From the NCBI GenBank assembly GCA_030068145.1, contig JAPJBO010000346.1:1-64000 (forward strand): a stretch of 64,000 nt of DNA, read 5' to 3'. Shown here piece by piece: positions 1 through 9,329 of this stretch (its first letter is position 1; every line of letters starts with the position of its first letter). This DNA comes from Diplonema papillatum (taxonomy: Eukaryota; Euglenozoa; Diplonemea; Diplonemida; Diplonemidae). The position numbers and the translations under genes were made by a program. Under the pieces are notes generated by a model. The model ran no database searches. It worked only from the letters and a program-made list of their open reading frames with translations, and had not been told where the DNA came from.

Positions 1-79
1 AAACAAAATCGAAGGAAGCTGCTTGGTAGATCTCGCTCCTGCCGGCGCTTGCACGAAATTAGCTGAATTAAACGCTCAT
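1..79 (-). repeat. A2 copy of the split direct repeat (element 1), truncated by the window edge
   Basis: Bases 1-79 are identical to 5632-5710 and the identity stops at 80/5711, so 79/80 is the junction between A2 and the sequence before it. The repeat continues beyond the window on the left. Confidence 0.85.
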
Positions 80-490
80 TAAATTCTTCCTCGGTACGGT
101 TGCCTTCTGAGCCGTCGTCGCCGAAACCGGCGTCCGAATTTAACTTCTGTTTAATAGCTTCTACCAAGCAAACCTCGAATACATTTCACAATGTGCCTCG
201 GTTGTGTTCCTTAACTGGATTGCTGGCGCGATGGGATGAGCTGCCCGGCGAAATGTGGCCGCCATGGCGGCTGCAGTTGCGGGCGTAGCCGGCGCGACCG
301 CAAGCAGACGGCTGCGTGCGCAACCACCGTTGCCAGCTCGACCGGCGTGTGGGCACGGGCTTGCGCTGCCGTGGGCCCGATCGCGCTCTTCACGCTACCA
401 TGGGATTGTCCCAATGGCTTCTATCCCAATGGTCCCAGCCAGCAGCTCAAGTCGGGAGAAAGCAGACTGGAACGAATATTCCCTCCCTTC
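80..490 (-). other. Non-coding stretch between pol and A2, expected to contain B1
   Basis: No convincing ORF. In the complete element at 45431-52797 the corresponding place (between pol and A2) holds a gap and then the 238-base B1 repeat directly abutting A2. By analogy B1 should end at base 80, but its partner B2 would lie outside the window, so this cannot be confirmed here. Confidence 0.4.
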
Positions 491-2734
491 TTAAGCAGAG
501 GCCAGACGCGCGGAAGCGCACCTGACGAAGCGCCGTTCCTCCCTTAATAGGTTAGCAATTTCCCTCTCAACTACACCTTGCTCGAGGACGCGCTCTCTCG
601 GCCTGAGGCCACAGAAGCCAACTTCAGACCATCTGTGTTCCAGCCTGCTCGGGAGATCCGCAATGTTCCGATCCCCGGGAACCCATTGGAACCAAACCCT
701 GGCTCTCGCTTGCGCCAGGAACTCCCAGAGCGCATGAACAGGAGCCAGGAGCTGTTTCGTCCTGGACTTCCCTTGAACCAGGTTCCCAAGCACTGTCTGA
801 TTGTCTACCCAGACCGAGACAGTGTAGTCCTTCCGCCCCGTGAACCATAGTCGAAAGGCCACAGAGACCGCCGCGAACTCCAGAGCATGGATCGGCAGAC
901 CGGACCCCTGCGGAACCGCATAGGAGAAGTACTCGACAGCCACCGGACGATCGTCTTCCAGTACTATACAGACGGCGCCTAAACCATACAAGCAAGCATC
1001 GGTGAGGAGGACGTACCTGATGGCACAGCCACGCTGGACCGCCCTCACCGGCACCGATCTCTGGAACGTGCTCGGGTCCCCCTCCAACACTTTAACCCAC
1101 CAGCTCAAGGCAACCTCAAGGGGCTCGCCGAGCTTGAAGCCGACAAAGGTCGACGAAGAATTAGCGCGCCTAAATATAGGCTGGAGAGGCACCCGGCCAA
1201 CCTTGCCATACAGCGCCGTCGAAGCGAAGCCGAGCTTGCCTGCAAGCGCCGCTGCCTCACCCGGTGCAAGGGAGTCACGCGCCAGAACGTCTTTCAGCCG
1301 AGATACCAGGCCGCTTTTTCTTGCCCCGGAGAGAGAGATGCTCACTGCCTCCGCAGTTACCGCGAACACGAGGCCCAGGTGGCGAAATGCCCTGCCCTGT
1401 GTCGTTTTCTCCGGGTTGAACGTAGTACGCAGAATATCCTGAAGGAGCTCTAAGACGTCCGCCAGCACCTTGTCATCCTCCGACCTACAGGGCGCCGCGA
1501 AATCGTCAAAATACTGACATAGAGGCACCTTTAGACCAAGGCGAACAACGCTCGCCAGCACCTTGGCGAAGGCGTTGTAGTGCGTGACGGCCGCCGCCTC
1601 GCCGAAGGACAACCTTTCCATGCGGAAGAAACGCATCGCCCCATTCGGATCCTCAGCCACCACGCACCTGCACACTTCATCATTCCTGGCCCGGAGCTGG
1701 CGGTAAGCCTCTTTATGGTCCAGCCCTACTGAGTAGAATGAGGAGCCGTCGGGCGAACTGGCCGCCAGCAGCCTCGCCACCTCCGCGAACATGTCCGCTG
1801 TATCGAGGCGCACCTTCGTGGTAGTGAAGACGGCTTTGTTCACAAGGGCCATGCGACCATCGTCGCACGGACGCAGTTTCACCGGACAACCCTCCTGGTC
1901 GGCTTTCACCTGGCGAATAACAAAACGCCGCAGAAACACAGCATTCGGGGGAGGCACCTGCACCTCTACCATGTAGCCCGCCTCCAGCTCCCTCTGGATG
2001 GAGTCCCAGACAGCACCCTTGTTCGCCGGGTTGTCTGACCGGATGGCCTTCGCCGAGCGCGCAAGTACATCGCTTTGGCGGCGCAGGAGCTGCTCGGTCG
2101 TGAGTTCGGGCACGCCTGGGCCAGCAGACGGATACAGAGACTCGTATCCTACACACCCGACCATCGGACACGCTGTCCTCAGGTTCTCCAACAGGTCGTC
2201 GGCACCTACCACGCCCAGGTCTGCGACTAGCTCGGCGAGCAGTTCGACATGGCACGAGTCCCCCTCTCTCTTCCCGAGCTCGAGGGACCTTCTTCGCCAA
2301 CGCACAAGGAAGTCTGACCGCATCTGCTGGGCTTCCTTCACTGGGGTCCTTGCACAATAAAGGATCGCAGAATACAGCGCGTCATCCATCCGCTCCACTT
2401 CCTTCGCCGAAGGCATCGCTTCCGAAGCACACTCTTCAGCAAACTTGTACCTTTCCACCACGTCGTGAACCTCTGCGGGTTTGAGGGGGGGAAGACAAGA
2501 TCCCGACACTGCAGAGCAGCGCCCTTCCTTCGCTTGTTGCTGACCTTGTCGACGATGATGATGATGATGTTGATGATGTTGATGATGTTGATGATATTCA
2601 TGATGCTGATGATGTTGATGGTCTTGATGGGGAGGGGTGCGGGAGGGACCTAGCATGACCGGCTCGGGGTCCAGACTGCTTGGGGACGCCCTCGCCACGG
2701 CAGGGCGAGGCGATTCGGGCAGGGGACTGACTAG
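491..2734 (-). CDS. Pol of element 1: reverse transcriptase plus RNase H, in frame with gag
   Basis: Copies the element RNA into DNA and degrades the RNA strand. The frame is open from directly after the gag TGA (2735-2737) to a TAA at 491. Counting residues from the GTG at 2698 (735 residues), a striking His/Gln-rich tract (repeats of HQHH) lies at about 24-48. The reverse transcriptase has its first catalytic Asp at 327 (GLDHKEAY) and YFDDF at 396-400. RNase H follows without a spacer: Asp567 (LLTDAC), Glu607 (HALEF), Asp632 (WVDNQT), Asp681 (ADLPSR). No protease or integrase is present. There is no ATG at the start; the first is at about 2656. That fits translation as a readthrough extension of gag, though reinitiation at 2656 is possible. 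All catalytic residues are intact. Confidence 0.85.
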   Translation of the reverse strand, partial: LVSPLPESPRPAVARASPSSLDPEPVMLGPSRTPPHQDHQHHQHHEYHQHHQHHQHHHHHRRQGQQQAKEGRCSAVSGSCLPPLKPAEVHDVVERYKFAEECASEAMPSAKEVERMDDALYSAILYCARTPVKEAQQMRSDFLVRWRRRSLELGKREGDSCHVELLAELVADLGVVGADDLLENLRTACPMVGCVGYESLYPSAGPGVPELTTEQLLRRQSDVLARSAKAIRSDNPANKGAVWDSIQRELEAGYMVEVQVPPPNAVFLRRFVIRQVKADQEGCPVKLRPCDDGRMALVNKAVFTTTKVRLDTADMFAEVARLLAASSPDGSSFYSVGLDHKEAYRQLRARNDEVCRCVVAEDPNGAMRFFRMERLSFGEAAAVTHYNAFAKVLASVVRLGLKVPLCQYFDDFAAPCRSEDDKVLADVLELLQDILRTTFNPEKTTQGRAFRHLGLVFAVTAEAVSISLSGARKSGLVSRLKDVLARDSLAPGEAAALAGKLGFASTALYGKVGRVPLQPIFRRANSSSTFVGFKLGEPLEVALSWWVKVLEGDPSTFQRSVPVRAVQRGCAIRYVLLTDACLYGLGAVCIVLEDDRPVAVEYFSYAVPQGSGLPIHALEFAAVSVAFRLWFTGRKDYTVSVWVDNQTVLGNLVQGKSRTKQLLAPVHALWEFLAQARARVWFQWVPGDRNIADLPSRLEHRWSEVGFCGLRPRERVLEQGVVEREIANLLREERRFVRCASARLASA

Positions 2735-2737
2735 TCA
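2729..2737 (-). promoter_or_regulatory. Candidate stop-codon readthrough site between gag and pol (UGA CUA G)
   Basis: On the minus strand the gag stop reads TGA CTA GTC. The next base triplets are all sense in the same frame through the whole of pol. UGA followed by CUA is the best-known leaky stop context in viral and cellular readthrough. Function is inferred. Confidence 0.6.
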
Positions 2738-3910
2738 CCTCGTAGTGTTTTGCCTCTTCGCGGGAGGAGCGCCTTCAGCTCCCGCGCTCGGCCTGACAAC
2801 ACCTTTGCCCCTGTGCTGCTGTCTGTCCCTCCAAGCTGGCGGGTTGGACTCCTTCTTCGCTGCCGGCTGCCTGGCTTCGGGCTTCTTCGCGGACTGCGCC
2901 ATCAGCTTCATCTGCAGATGCATGACTGTCTGGTCATCGAGGCGCAGGAGGCGGCCGCGGGCTTCCTCCAAGACCCTCGCGCCGGGTACCGCCTTCGTCA
3001 CGCTGGCAAAAGCGCGACGGACAGCCTCGTCATACTGTCTCGCCAGGCTCGACCCGAACTGAGCCGCGATGTCCGCGACAAGCGCAGGGTAGCCGAAAAT
3101 CACGGGCAACGGTTCCTCCCCAAACGCCCCCGCCATCCCCGCTATCACGAACAGCCGCTGAAGAGCACAAACAAGCTGGATCGATGTTAGGACCTTTCTT
3201 TCCGACGACACCCAACCGGGCTCAGCAGGGGTAAACGGCGGCTTCGCGACGTCGACAAACGGCAGGGCGACATCCTGCCTCTCGAGGCGATGCTGGAAGG
3301 CGTTGAGGTCCACGTGTGACGGCTTGAGGGCAGCCGGCAGGTCTTCCAGGCCATACCTTCTGAGTTGTTGTGCCACCTCAAGCACCCGGAGCGGCTGGTC
3401 CTTCGGCCTGGCTGCCCTCGCGTCCTCCCGCCTCACGGCCTCCTCCTTCTCCCTTTGCTCGTGGCACCTGTACCACTTCTTCGCGGCAGACCGAAAGATC
3501 GGCGGCAGCTTCGCGTCCACGTTGTGCACGCCGTCGTTGACGGCACACTCCAGGAGGGACCCGTAGGCCAAGCCACCCAGGTGGGACGTCACTTTCACGA
3601 AGGTCTCCGCTGCCTCCCCCCGCAGGCCGGCCGCCCACGCTTCAAACGTCACTACGCGGAGGATCTTGTACAAACGCGGCGCAGACGCCTCTTCCTTCCA
3701 CTTCGCCGCTGCCACCTCTTTGATGTCCGCCCACACCTTGTCTGCCGACGCCTGATCCCAGTCCTCAAGGAGGTCCAGCCTGGGGGTCTCCCCGCTGTCG
3801 GACAGCAACACCTCGGCTCTGCCCTCCCAAAACCGTGCGACTCCAGACATGCTTACCTTCTTTCTCACGACACCTGTGGAACAGTAGGGGCCCCTCCCTT
3901 GAGAGATCAT
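2735..3910 (-). CDS. Gag-like ORF1 of element 1
   Basis: 391 residues from an ATG at 3910; a second ATG lies 20 codons further on. Position upstream of pol on the same strand, and the basic tail (KKPEARQPAAKKE and further Lys/Arg-rich sequence), are what is expected of the nucleocapsid-like ORF1 of DIRS/Ngaro elements. No CCHC zinc knuckle is seen, as is common in this group. The middle part is mostly helical-looking (WADIKEVAAAKWKEE, LQRLFVIAGMAGAFG). The role is inferred from position and composition; I do not recognise a named domain. It stops at TGA followed by CTAG and the frame stays open into pol. Confidence 0.7.
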   Translation of the reverse strand: MISQGRGPYCSTGVVRKKVSMSGVARFWEGRAEVLLSDSGETPRLDLLEDWDQASADKVWADIKEVAAAKWKEEASAPRLYKILRVVTFEAWAAGLRGEAAETFVKVTSHLGGLAYGSLLECAVNDGVHNVDAKLPPIFRSAAKKWYRCHEQREKEEAVRREDARAARPKDQPLRVLEVAQQLRRYGLEDLPAALKPSHVDLNAFQHRLERQDVALPFVDVAKPPFTPAEPGWVSSERKVLTSIQLVCALQRLFVIAGMAGAFGEEPLPVIFGYPALVADIAAQFGSSLARQYDEAVRRAFASVTKAVPGARVLEEARGRLLRLDDQTVMHLQMKLMAQSAKKPEARQPAAKKESNPPAWRDRQQHRGKGVVRPSAGAEGAPPAKRQNTTR

Positions 3911-3935
3911 GCAGGCAATACCTTGACTGAGAAGG

Positions 3936-5512
3936 GCTCACGGCCCTCTTCCGGAGAAGTCACAAGGACAGTCTCTGGGACAGGACACACGGCCCTCTTC
4001 CGGAGGAGTCACGGAGACAGCCTCTGGGAAGGGCGCACGGCCCTCTTCCGGAGAAGCCACATGGGCAGTCTCTGGGAAGGGCGCACGGCCCTCTTCCGGA
4101 GAAGTCACAAGGACAGTCTCTGGGACAGGGCACACGGCCCTCTTCCGGAGGAGTCACGGAGACAGCCTCTGGGAAGGGCGCACGGCCCTCTTCCGGAGAA
4201 GCCACATGGGCAGTCTCTGGGAAGGGCGCACGGCCCTCTTCCGGAGAAGTCACAAGGACAGTCTCTGGGACAGGGCACATGGCCCTCTTCCGGAGGAGTC
4301 ACGGAGACAGCCTCTGGGAAGGGCGCACGGCCCTCTTCCGGAGAAGCCACATGGGCAGTCTCTGGGAAGGGCGCACGGCCCTCTTCCGGAGAAGTCACAA
4401 GGACAGTCTCTGGGACAGGGCACATGGCCCTCTTCCGGAGGAGTCACGGAGACAGCCTCTGGGAAGGGCGCACGGCCCTCTTCCGGAGAAGCCACATGGG
4501 CAGTCTCTGGGAAGGGCGCACGGCCCTCTTCCGGAGAAGTCACAAGGACAGTCTCTGGGACAGGGCACATGGCCCTCTTCCGGAGGAGTCACGGAGACAG
4601 CCTCTGGGAAGGGCGCACGGCCCTCTTCCGGAGAAGCCACATGGGCAGTCTCTGGGAAGGGCGCACGGCCCTCTTCCGGAGAAGTCACAAGGACAGTCTC
4701 TGGGACAGGGCACATGGCCCTCTTCCGGAGGAGTCACGGAGACAGCCTCTGGGAAGGGCGCACGGCCCTCTTCCGGAGAAGCCACATGGGCAGTCTCTGG
4801 GAAGGGCGCACGGCCCTCTTCCGGAGAAGTCACAAGGACAGTCTCTGGGACAGGGCACACGGCCCTCTTCCGGAGGAGTCACGGAGACAGCCTCTGGGAA
4901 GGGCGCACGGCCCTCTTCCGGAGAAGCCACATGGGCAGTCTCTGGGAAGGGCGCACGGCCCTCTTCCGGAGAAGTCACAAGGACAGTCTCTGGGACAGGG
5001 CACACGGCCCTCTTCCGGAGGAGTCACGGAGACAGCCTCTGGGAAGGGCGCACGGCCCTCTTCCGGAGAAGCCACATGGGCAGTCTCTGGGAAGGGCGCA
5101 CGGCCCTCTTCCGGAGAAGTCACAAGGACAGTCTCTGGGACAGGGCACACGGCCCTCTTCCGGAGGAGTCACGGAGACAGCCTCTGGGAAGGGCGCACGG
5201 CCCTCTTCCGGAGAAGCCACATGGGCAGTCTCTGGGAAGGGCGCACGGCCCTCTTCCGGAGAAGTCACAAGGACAGTCTCTGGGACAGGGCACATGGCCC
5301 TCTTCCGGAGGAGTCACGGAGACAGCCTCTGGGAAGGGCGCACGGCCCTCTTCCGGAGAAGCCACATGGGCAGTCTCTGGGAAGGGCGCACGGCCCTCTT
5401 CCGGAGAAGTCACAAGGACAGTCTCTGGGACAGGGCACATGGCCCTCTTCCGGAGGAGTCACGGAGACAGCCTCTGGGAAGGGCGCACGGCCCTCTTCCG
5501 GAGAAGTCGCTG
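3936..5512. repeat. Higher-order tandem array, 145-base unit of three about 48-base monomers
   Basis: About 10.8 near-identical copies of a 145-base unit. Each unit is three related monomers (49+48+48) that all end in ACGGCCCTCTTCC. Differences between units are almost only a C/T at one site (CACACGG or CACATGG). Because 145 is not a multiple of 3, long artefactual ORFs run through the array on both strands. It lies in the 5' leader between A1 and gag of element 1. Confidence 0.95.
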
Positions 5513-5631
5513 AGGACGCTCTCTGGGCCCGCATGCTCCGATGCAGAGCGGCATGGTCCCTAGGGACTTGCCGCACCCGTACTTGCTTTTCGGTTCAAGT
5601 CAGTCTCGGGAAGCGACAGTCACGAGATACC

Positions 5632-5710
5632 AAACAAAATCGAAGGAAGCTGCTTGGTAGATCTCGCTCCTGCCGGCGCTTGCACGAAATTAGCTGAATT
5701 AAACGCTCAT
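5632..5710 (-). repeat. A1 terminal repeat of element 1
   Basis: At least 79 bases identical to 1-79. On the minus strand it opens with ATGAGCGTTTAATTC and marks the 5' end of element 1. Its inner end cannot be set because the partner copy is cut by the window edge. Confidence 0.85.
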
Positions 5711-5712
5711 GC

Positions 5713-5838
5713 AATTCCCTCATATCCCAACACTTGAAATTTTGTTCCCTTATATCCCAATGGGATTGCCTTGCCCAAGGTAATCCCAATTGGGATATAA
5801 GGGAACAAAATTTGAAGTGGTGGGATATAAGGGAAATT
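5713..5838. repeat. Foldback (palindromic) repeat, MITE-like
   Basis: Two arms of about 60 bases pair almost perfectly around a centre near CCTTGCCCAAGG (about 5770-5782). The arms carry repeated TTATATCCCA / TGGGATATAA blocks. It could form a long hairpin. It sits directly beside the 5' end of element 1, as if element 1 had inserted at its edge. Confidence 0.85.
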
Positions 5839-5849
5839 CACCTAAAGTA

Positions 5850-6030
5850 AGAGCTCGTCACTCGCACAACCGCGGCTGATACAAAACTAATGATGATGGT
5901 GATGGGAAGAGAAAGTTGATTTCGTTGAACGTGATCGTTTTCTACGTCTCAGGACGCAAGTGAAAACGCCACGGTTTGCGGCGACGAGCTTCTCATTTCC
6001 TCCAGCAGTTCATGTTTGGTATAAAAAAAC
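5850..6030 (+). repeat. R5 interspersed repeat
   Basis: Matches 23080-23275 over most of its length, sharing AACCGCGGCTGATACAAAAC, an ATG/GAT microsatellite, ACGCCACGGTTTGCGG and GAGCTTCTCATTTCCTCC. No ORF. It lies in the intron after the hydrolase exon. Confidence 0.8.
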
Positions 6031-6115
6031 ACCCCACCCCCCGATTGAAATTGGAAGGACGTATATTTGCCGGCTCGTCGGAATAGGGGTATACAAGAGA
6101 GGAACTTTTTCTTAC

Positions 6116-6679
6116 CTTCTCGAATTCCGCGTCGAGGAGCTCACTCAGCTCTTCGCGCGCTTCTTTGAGGGTCTCGGAGCAGATGGTGTCCTCTTCCGTC
6201 TTGCCGCTGTTGTCGGTTTCGTAGGTGAACCAGGCCGGGTAGTATTCGCCGAAGATGCACCGGGTGGCGGCGGTAGGGCACACGATTTTGAGCCCGCTGC
6301 GCGTCTCATACGGAAGAAGGGTCAGCAGCCGCTTCCCGAGCTCCTTGTACTCCAAACCGGACCCGCTGAGTCCGTGCAACACGAACAGTGTCGTCGTGTG
6401 CTCTTCTTCGGGCGGGATCTCGAGCCAGCCCTTCTTGGCGAGTTCGGGGTTGTCGTTGCGCCACGACATGATGCGGGTCTCGATGCTCAGCCCTTCGAGG
6501 ATTTCGTCGTCCGTTTGGTCGGAGTACGTGACCATCATGTTACGGACCTTTTCCAACTTCATCTTCGGGCATTCGTCCTCGTCGGCGATGTCCGGGAACT
6601 TGTTCGCAAGCTTCGTAAGCTTGCTCTCGTGCATGGTCTCGTGCTCTTCGTAGCTCAGCTTGTACATGATCGGGGCCAT
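6116..6679 (-). CDS. Acyl-protein thioesterase/carboxylesterase-like hydrolase, first exon only
   Basis: 188 codons from an ATG at 6679 to a canonical donor (GAG AAG then GTAAGA). From about residue 98 it reads as the start of the alpha/beta-hydrolase fold of the APT1/phospholipase-carboxylesterase family: a beta strand, the HGLSGSG oxyanion loop at 102-108, then IVCPTAATR and AWFTYETD, matching the family's CP-A-P-R and S/AWFD segments. The first 97 residues (acidic and lysine-rich) extend beyond the usual family start. The nucleophile elbow (G-x-S-x-G), catalytic Asp and His must lie in later exons. On this strand these would be at lower coordinates, but the following DNA is repeat R5, a foldback and element 1, so they are outside the window or lost. 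Confidence 0.65.
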
Positions 6680-7177
6680 CGGGAAGTTTTTGACGAGACC
6701 TTGGCACAGAAGGCGCGTGCAAGCTTTCGTTGTAACGGGGGAACGGGGCGGGTGTGAGTGTTTCTCTTTGTTTCCTGGCGCGTGTGTGTTTTGCAGTTTG
6801 GAGTCGTAAACTGGCGCATGCTTCGATGCTTGTGCAGTTCAATGTCGCGAGTTGCATGTGCATGAGCCAAAACACTCCCCTGCGTGATCGAACGTAATCG
6901 AGTTTAACCACTTACGGACGGAGGGGGGGGAGAGTTAATTTGGGGAAAGGGGGGCTCCATAGCAACCCTTGTGTATCCGTTGAGAGCTCGGAGCAGGATT
7001 TCTGCCCGATGAACGACGCATTCTAAAGATTTGTGTCAGATCTTTCCGATGAAGCAAACGGCGACCACTTTCGACCATTCTTCGGCCTCTCACCCGCGAA
7101 CTTGACACCCGCGAACTTTCTCAAACTAGCTACCACTACAGTGGTACTTCGTCCTTGAGTGGTTAATACTTTGGCTT
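6680..7177. other. Region upstream of the hydrolase exon
   Basis: Presumed 5' flank of the hydrolase gene. A short G run occurs near 6925 and an A-T-rich stretch before 7177. No gene or recognisable repeat seen. Confidence 0.3.
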
Positions 7178-7290
7178 AGAATGTGAGGCGATCATCGCCG
7201 GCGTCGCGGTTATCTCTTCGCACGTGATTGTGCCATACTTTCGCCTTTTCTGCTCGTCTTGATCGTCGCGTTCAGGAGCGCGCTAGGGGG
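7178..7290 (+). repeat. R13 interspersed repeat
   Basis: Matches 56190-56310, sharing ATCGCCGGCGTCGCGGTTAT, CTCTTCGCACGT and TTTCGCCTTTTC. Non-coding. Confidence 0.8.
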
Positions 7291-7377
7291 CAATGGCTGG
7301 CAGGTGGATGCCAACAGGCGCAAGTGGGCCAAACATGTAGAGCGCCATTGATGCTTTGGTCTGCTAACTCCACCCTC

Positions 7378-7760
7378 CATCCGTCCAGGAGGAAATATAG
7401 AGGTAGAGGCGCAAAGACAATACAAGCACAAGCTGTTTTGTTCTTCGCTTACAACACCGTATGTTGTGTTTTTTTCACTCAGCTTACAACATTGTATGCT
7501 GTGTTTTTTTCACTCAGCTTACAACATTGTATGCTATGTTTTTTTCACTCAGCTTACAACATTGTATGCTGTGTTTTTTTCACTCAGGACTATTTTCCCT
7601 GTGGTGTGTTTGTCGTGTAGGGTAGATCCGCGTGATTTACCTCGCACATCCGTCGAACACGTGTTCGGTAGATACAGCACTTAGGATCCTTCGATTCTTT
7701 GTCTGGCAGCTTCGTCGGGCGTTTCCTTCCAACAGCTGGCGCTTCTGCAAAGAAAAAGAG
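7378..7760 (+). repeat. R2 element copy with an internal 35-base expansion
   Basis: Opens near GGAGGAAATATAGAGGTAGA and ends near CAGCTGGCGCTT, as in the R2 copies at 56618, 53650 and 21885. Inside, a segment found once in other R2 copies (TTACACCACCGTGTGTTG and following T run) has become four tandem units of about 35 bases (7450-7590). Confidence 0.75.
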
Positions 7761-8598
7761 ACCGAACAAAACCTTTCGTCAGAACACAAGAGAAAAAAGC
7801 ACAGGAAGCAGAAGGGAAAATCCACCCAGCTCGGTGCTAGGTTTTTATGCAGACGACTCCTCGGGATAGGTGAAAGGAGAGCGCGTCCTGTGTTCCGGGC
7901 CTCATGGGAGGATGGTTTCGGACGCGTGGAAACTGCGGGAGCTGGTTGGATGTGCACCGTGGGGGGGGGATTGTAAGGATGTGCTTGCAGGCTGATGCCG
8001 TGAGTCGAAGATCCGCGTGGTGGCTTTCCTATTGGCGCTGTTGCCCGCTGTTGTGTGTGTGGGGGTTGTCCCTGTGTTACGGACGGTGAATGCCGTTGTG
8101 ACATTGATCAACCCTGTCTCGCACAGGCTCGCCAGACTGTGCTAACTTCGACTTGCTCTCGAGCGGTCACCCGCGATGTCTCCTTTTGCTGTGACCCAGT
8201 GCTGCTCTTCTTCCGATACCAAGCTGTTGGCGCAATGCACGCCATTTTCCTTCACAGCTCGCAGCACGTGCAGTACCGAAAAGTGGCACACGACCCCCCG
8301 CATGACGTCAGCTGTATCCTTGGACTAGCGAGGAAGGCCTGGGCTCATTTTTTTTGGGGGTGCTTCTGGCGACTTTAGGGTACTCGCGTGGTGTGGCCGG
8401 CGACGTTATTCATGTGCATGCTTTTCGGGACTGGGCCCTTTTTGCGGTCGTTTTTGGGTCACCTGTATAGAGCCCAGGCTCGCTTTGGAGGACTGTGGTC
8501 ACTAGTTGCTGGGCGGAAGCACCGCCACCGCACGTAGGCCATCCAAGCCTCACGTGATGGCCCCATAGGTCAATGGTACGAGATGACAGGCTCGCTGA
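7761..8598. other. No gene recognised
   Basis: Purine-rich stretch at 7760-7815 and a G run near 7968. No exon with plausible splice sites and no repeat shared with the rest of the window was seen. Confidence 0.3.
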
Positions 8599-8837
8599 CA
8601 TCACCCGTTCACAGTGAGCTGGTTGACGGGGGTCTGATGCTAACTGTCATCGTGAGTGGCGACACGTGGGTTGACACAGAGGCAACCAAGCAAGCATTCA
8701 TTGACGGCCTGGTTGCAGACATCTCCTCGACGGCGCTGACTGGGTGGAGCGCGCTGAAGTCGACGATGATGAGCACGTTGTTGGTTATAGCTGGCGTTTG
8801 GTGTCGACTCATCTGCATTCCTCCACTGTGTTGTTGA
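8599..8837 (+). CDS. Possible exon of an unknown protein
   Basis: An open stretch reading ELVDGGLMLTVIVSGDTWV and ending in a hydrophobic segment. The LTVxxxGDTWV...KQAFIDGL...GW pattern resembles repeat domains of algal and protist surface proteins that I remember only loosely. It follows a possible acceptor (CCGTTCACAG). No donor is convincing. It may equally be a chance ORF. Confidence 0.2.
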
Positions 8838-8839
8838 CA

Positions 8840-9329
8840 CGTCACTAGGGTTTCGGGTCCAGGGCAGCGCTTGGGCATCTGTGCGTAGCAGCGCACCGCT
8901 AGCAGCACGTTGCAGGACGATCGCAGAGTCCCGCTGGCGCCGCTCGGACCGCTTTCTCGATTTGCTTTGGTTGACGTAAAGGCTCTTTGAAGATTGCTTA
9001 CTCACTTGGGGTCGTCCATCGGCGGGCCGGATGAACCATTCAGCACGCCCCCCATTCAACATCTTGGCCACAACCCCTCCCCCACACGAGCGACGCTGCT
9101 GTGAAAGACAGCTGAAAGAAACGTCCCCAGTCCTGCAAACGGAGATCGTCTAACGATGACCCGAAGTGTGCAGGGTGACATCGTCACTTCCGACCTCAGG
9201 ACCACGCGATGAGTGGGCTCGCAAGGATGAGGCGCGAGTTGTGGCACTTTTCTTTCGTTCTGGAGAACTGCAGTTTCCCAAGCGGTCCAGAAATCTGTCG
9301 GGGTGGAACAGTCAGCGTGACTGTCTGTC
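8840..9329. other. No gene recognised
   Basis: No ORF with a recognisable family and no clear repeat. The satellite begins beyond it. Confidence 0.3.

Larger units (their letters stand above)
1..5710 (-). mobile_element. DIRS/Ngaro-like retrotransposon, element 1 (left end outside window)
   Basis: Read on the minus strand the element runs: A1 repeat (5710-5632), a 145-base higher-order tandem array, gag (3910-2735), an in-frame TGA, pol with reverse transcriptase and RNase H (2734-491), a 410-base non-coding stretch, then a second copy of A that continues past position 1. The pol type (YFDDF reverse transcriptase followed directly by RNase H ending in ADLPSR) is that of DIRS/Ngaro elements, which use a tyrosine recombinase rather than an integrase. 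No recombinase is seen; by analogy with the element at 45431-52797 it should lie beyond the left edge. The 5' end directly abuts a foldback repeat at 5713-5838. Confidence 0.8.

Noticed and set aside
3365..5563. A 732-codon plus-strand ORF and serial 106-codon minus-strand ORFs across the 145-base array
   Set aside because: They arise because the repeat lacks stops in several frames and 145 shifts the frame each unit; they overlap the gag leader and show no domain.
8560..8625. Possible tRNA-like or SINE promoter sequence
   Set aside because: No cloverleaf can be drawn and neither A nor B box fits well.
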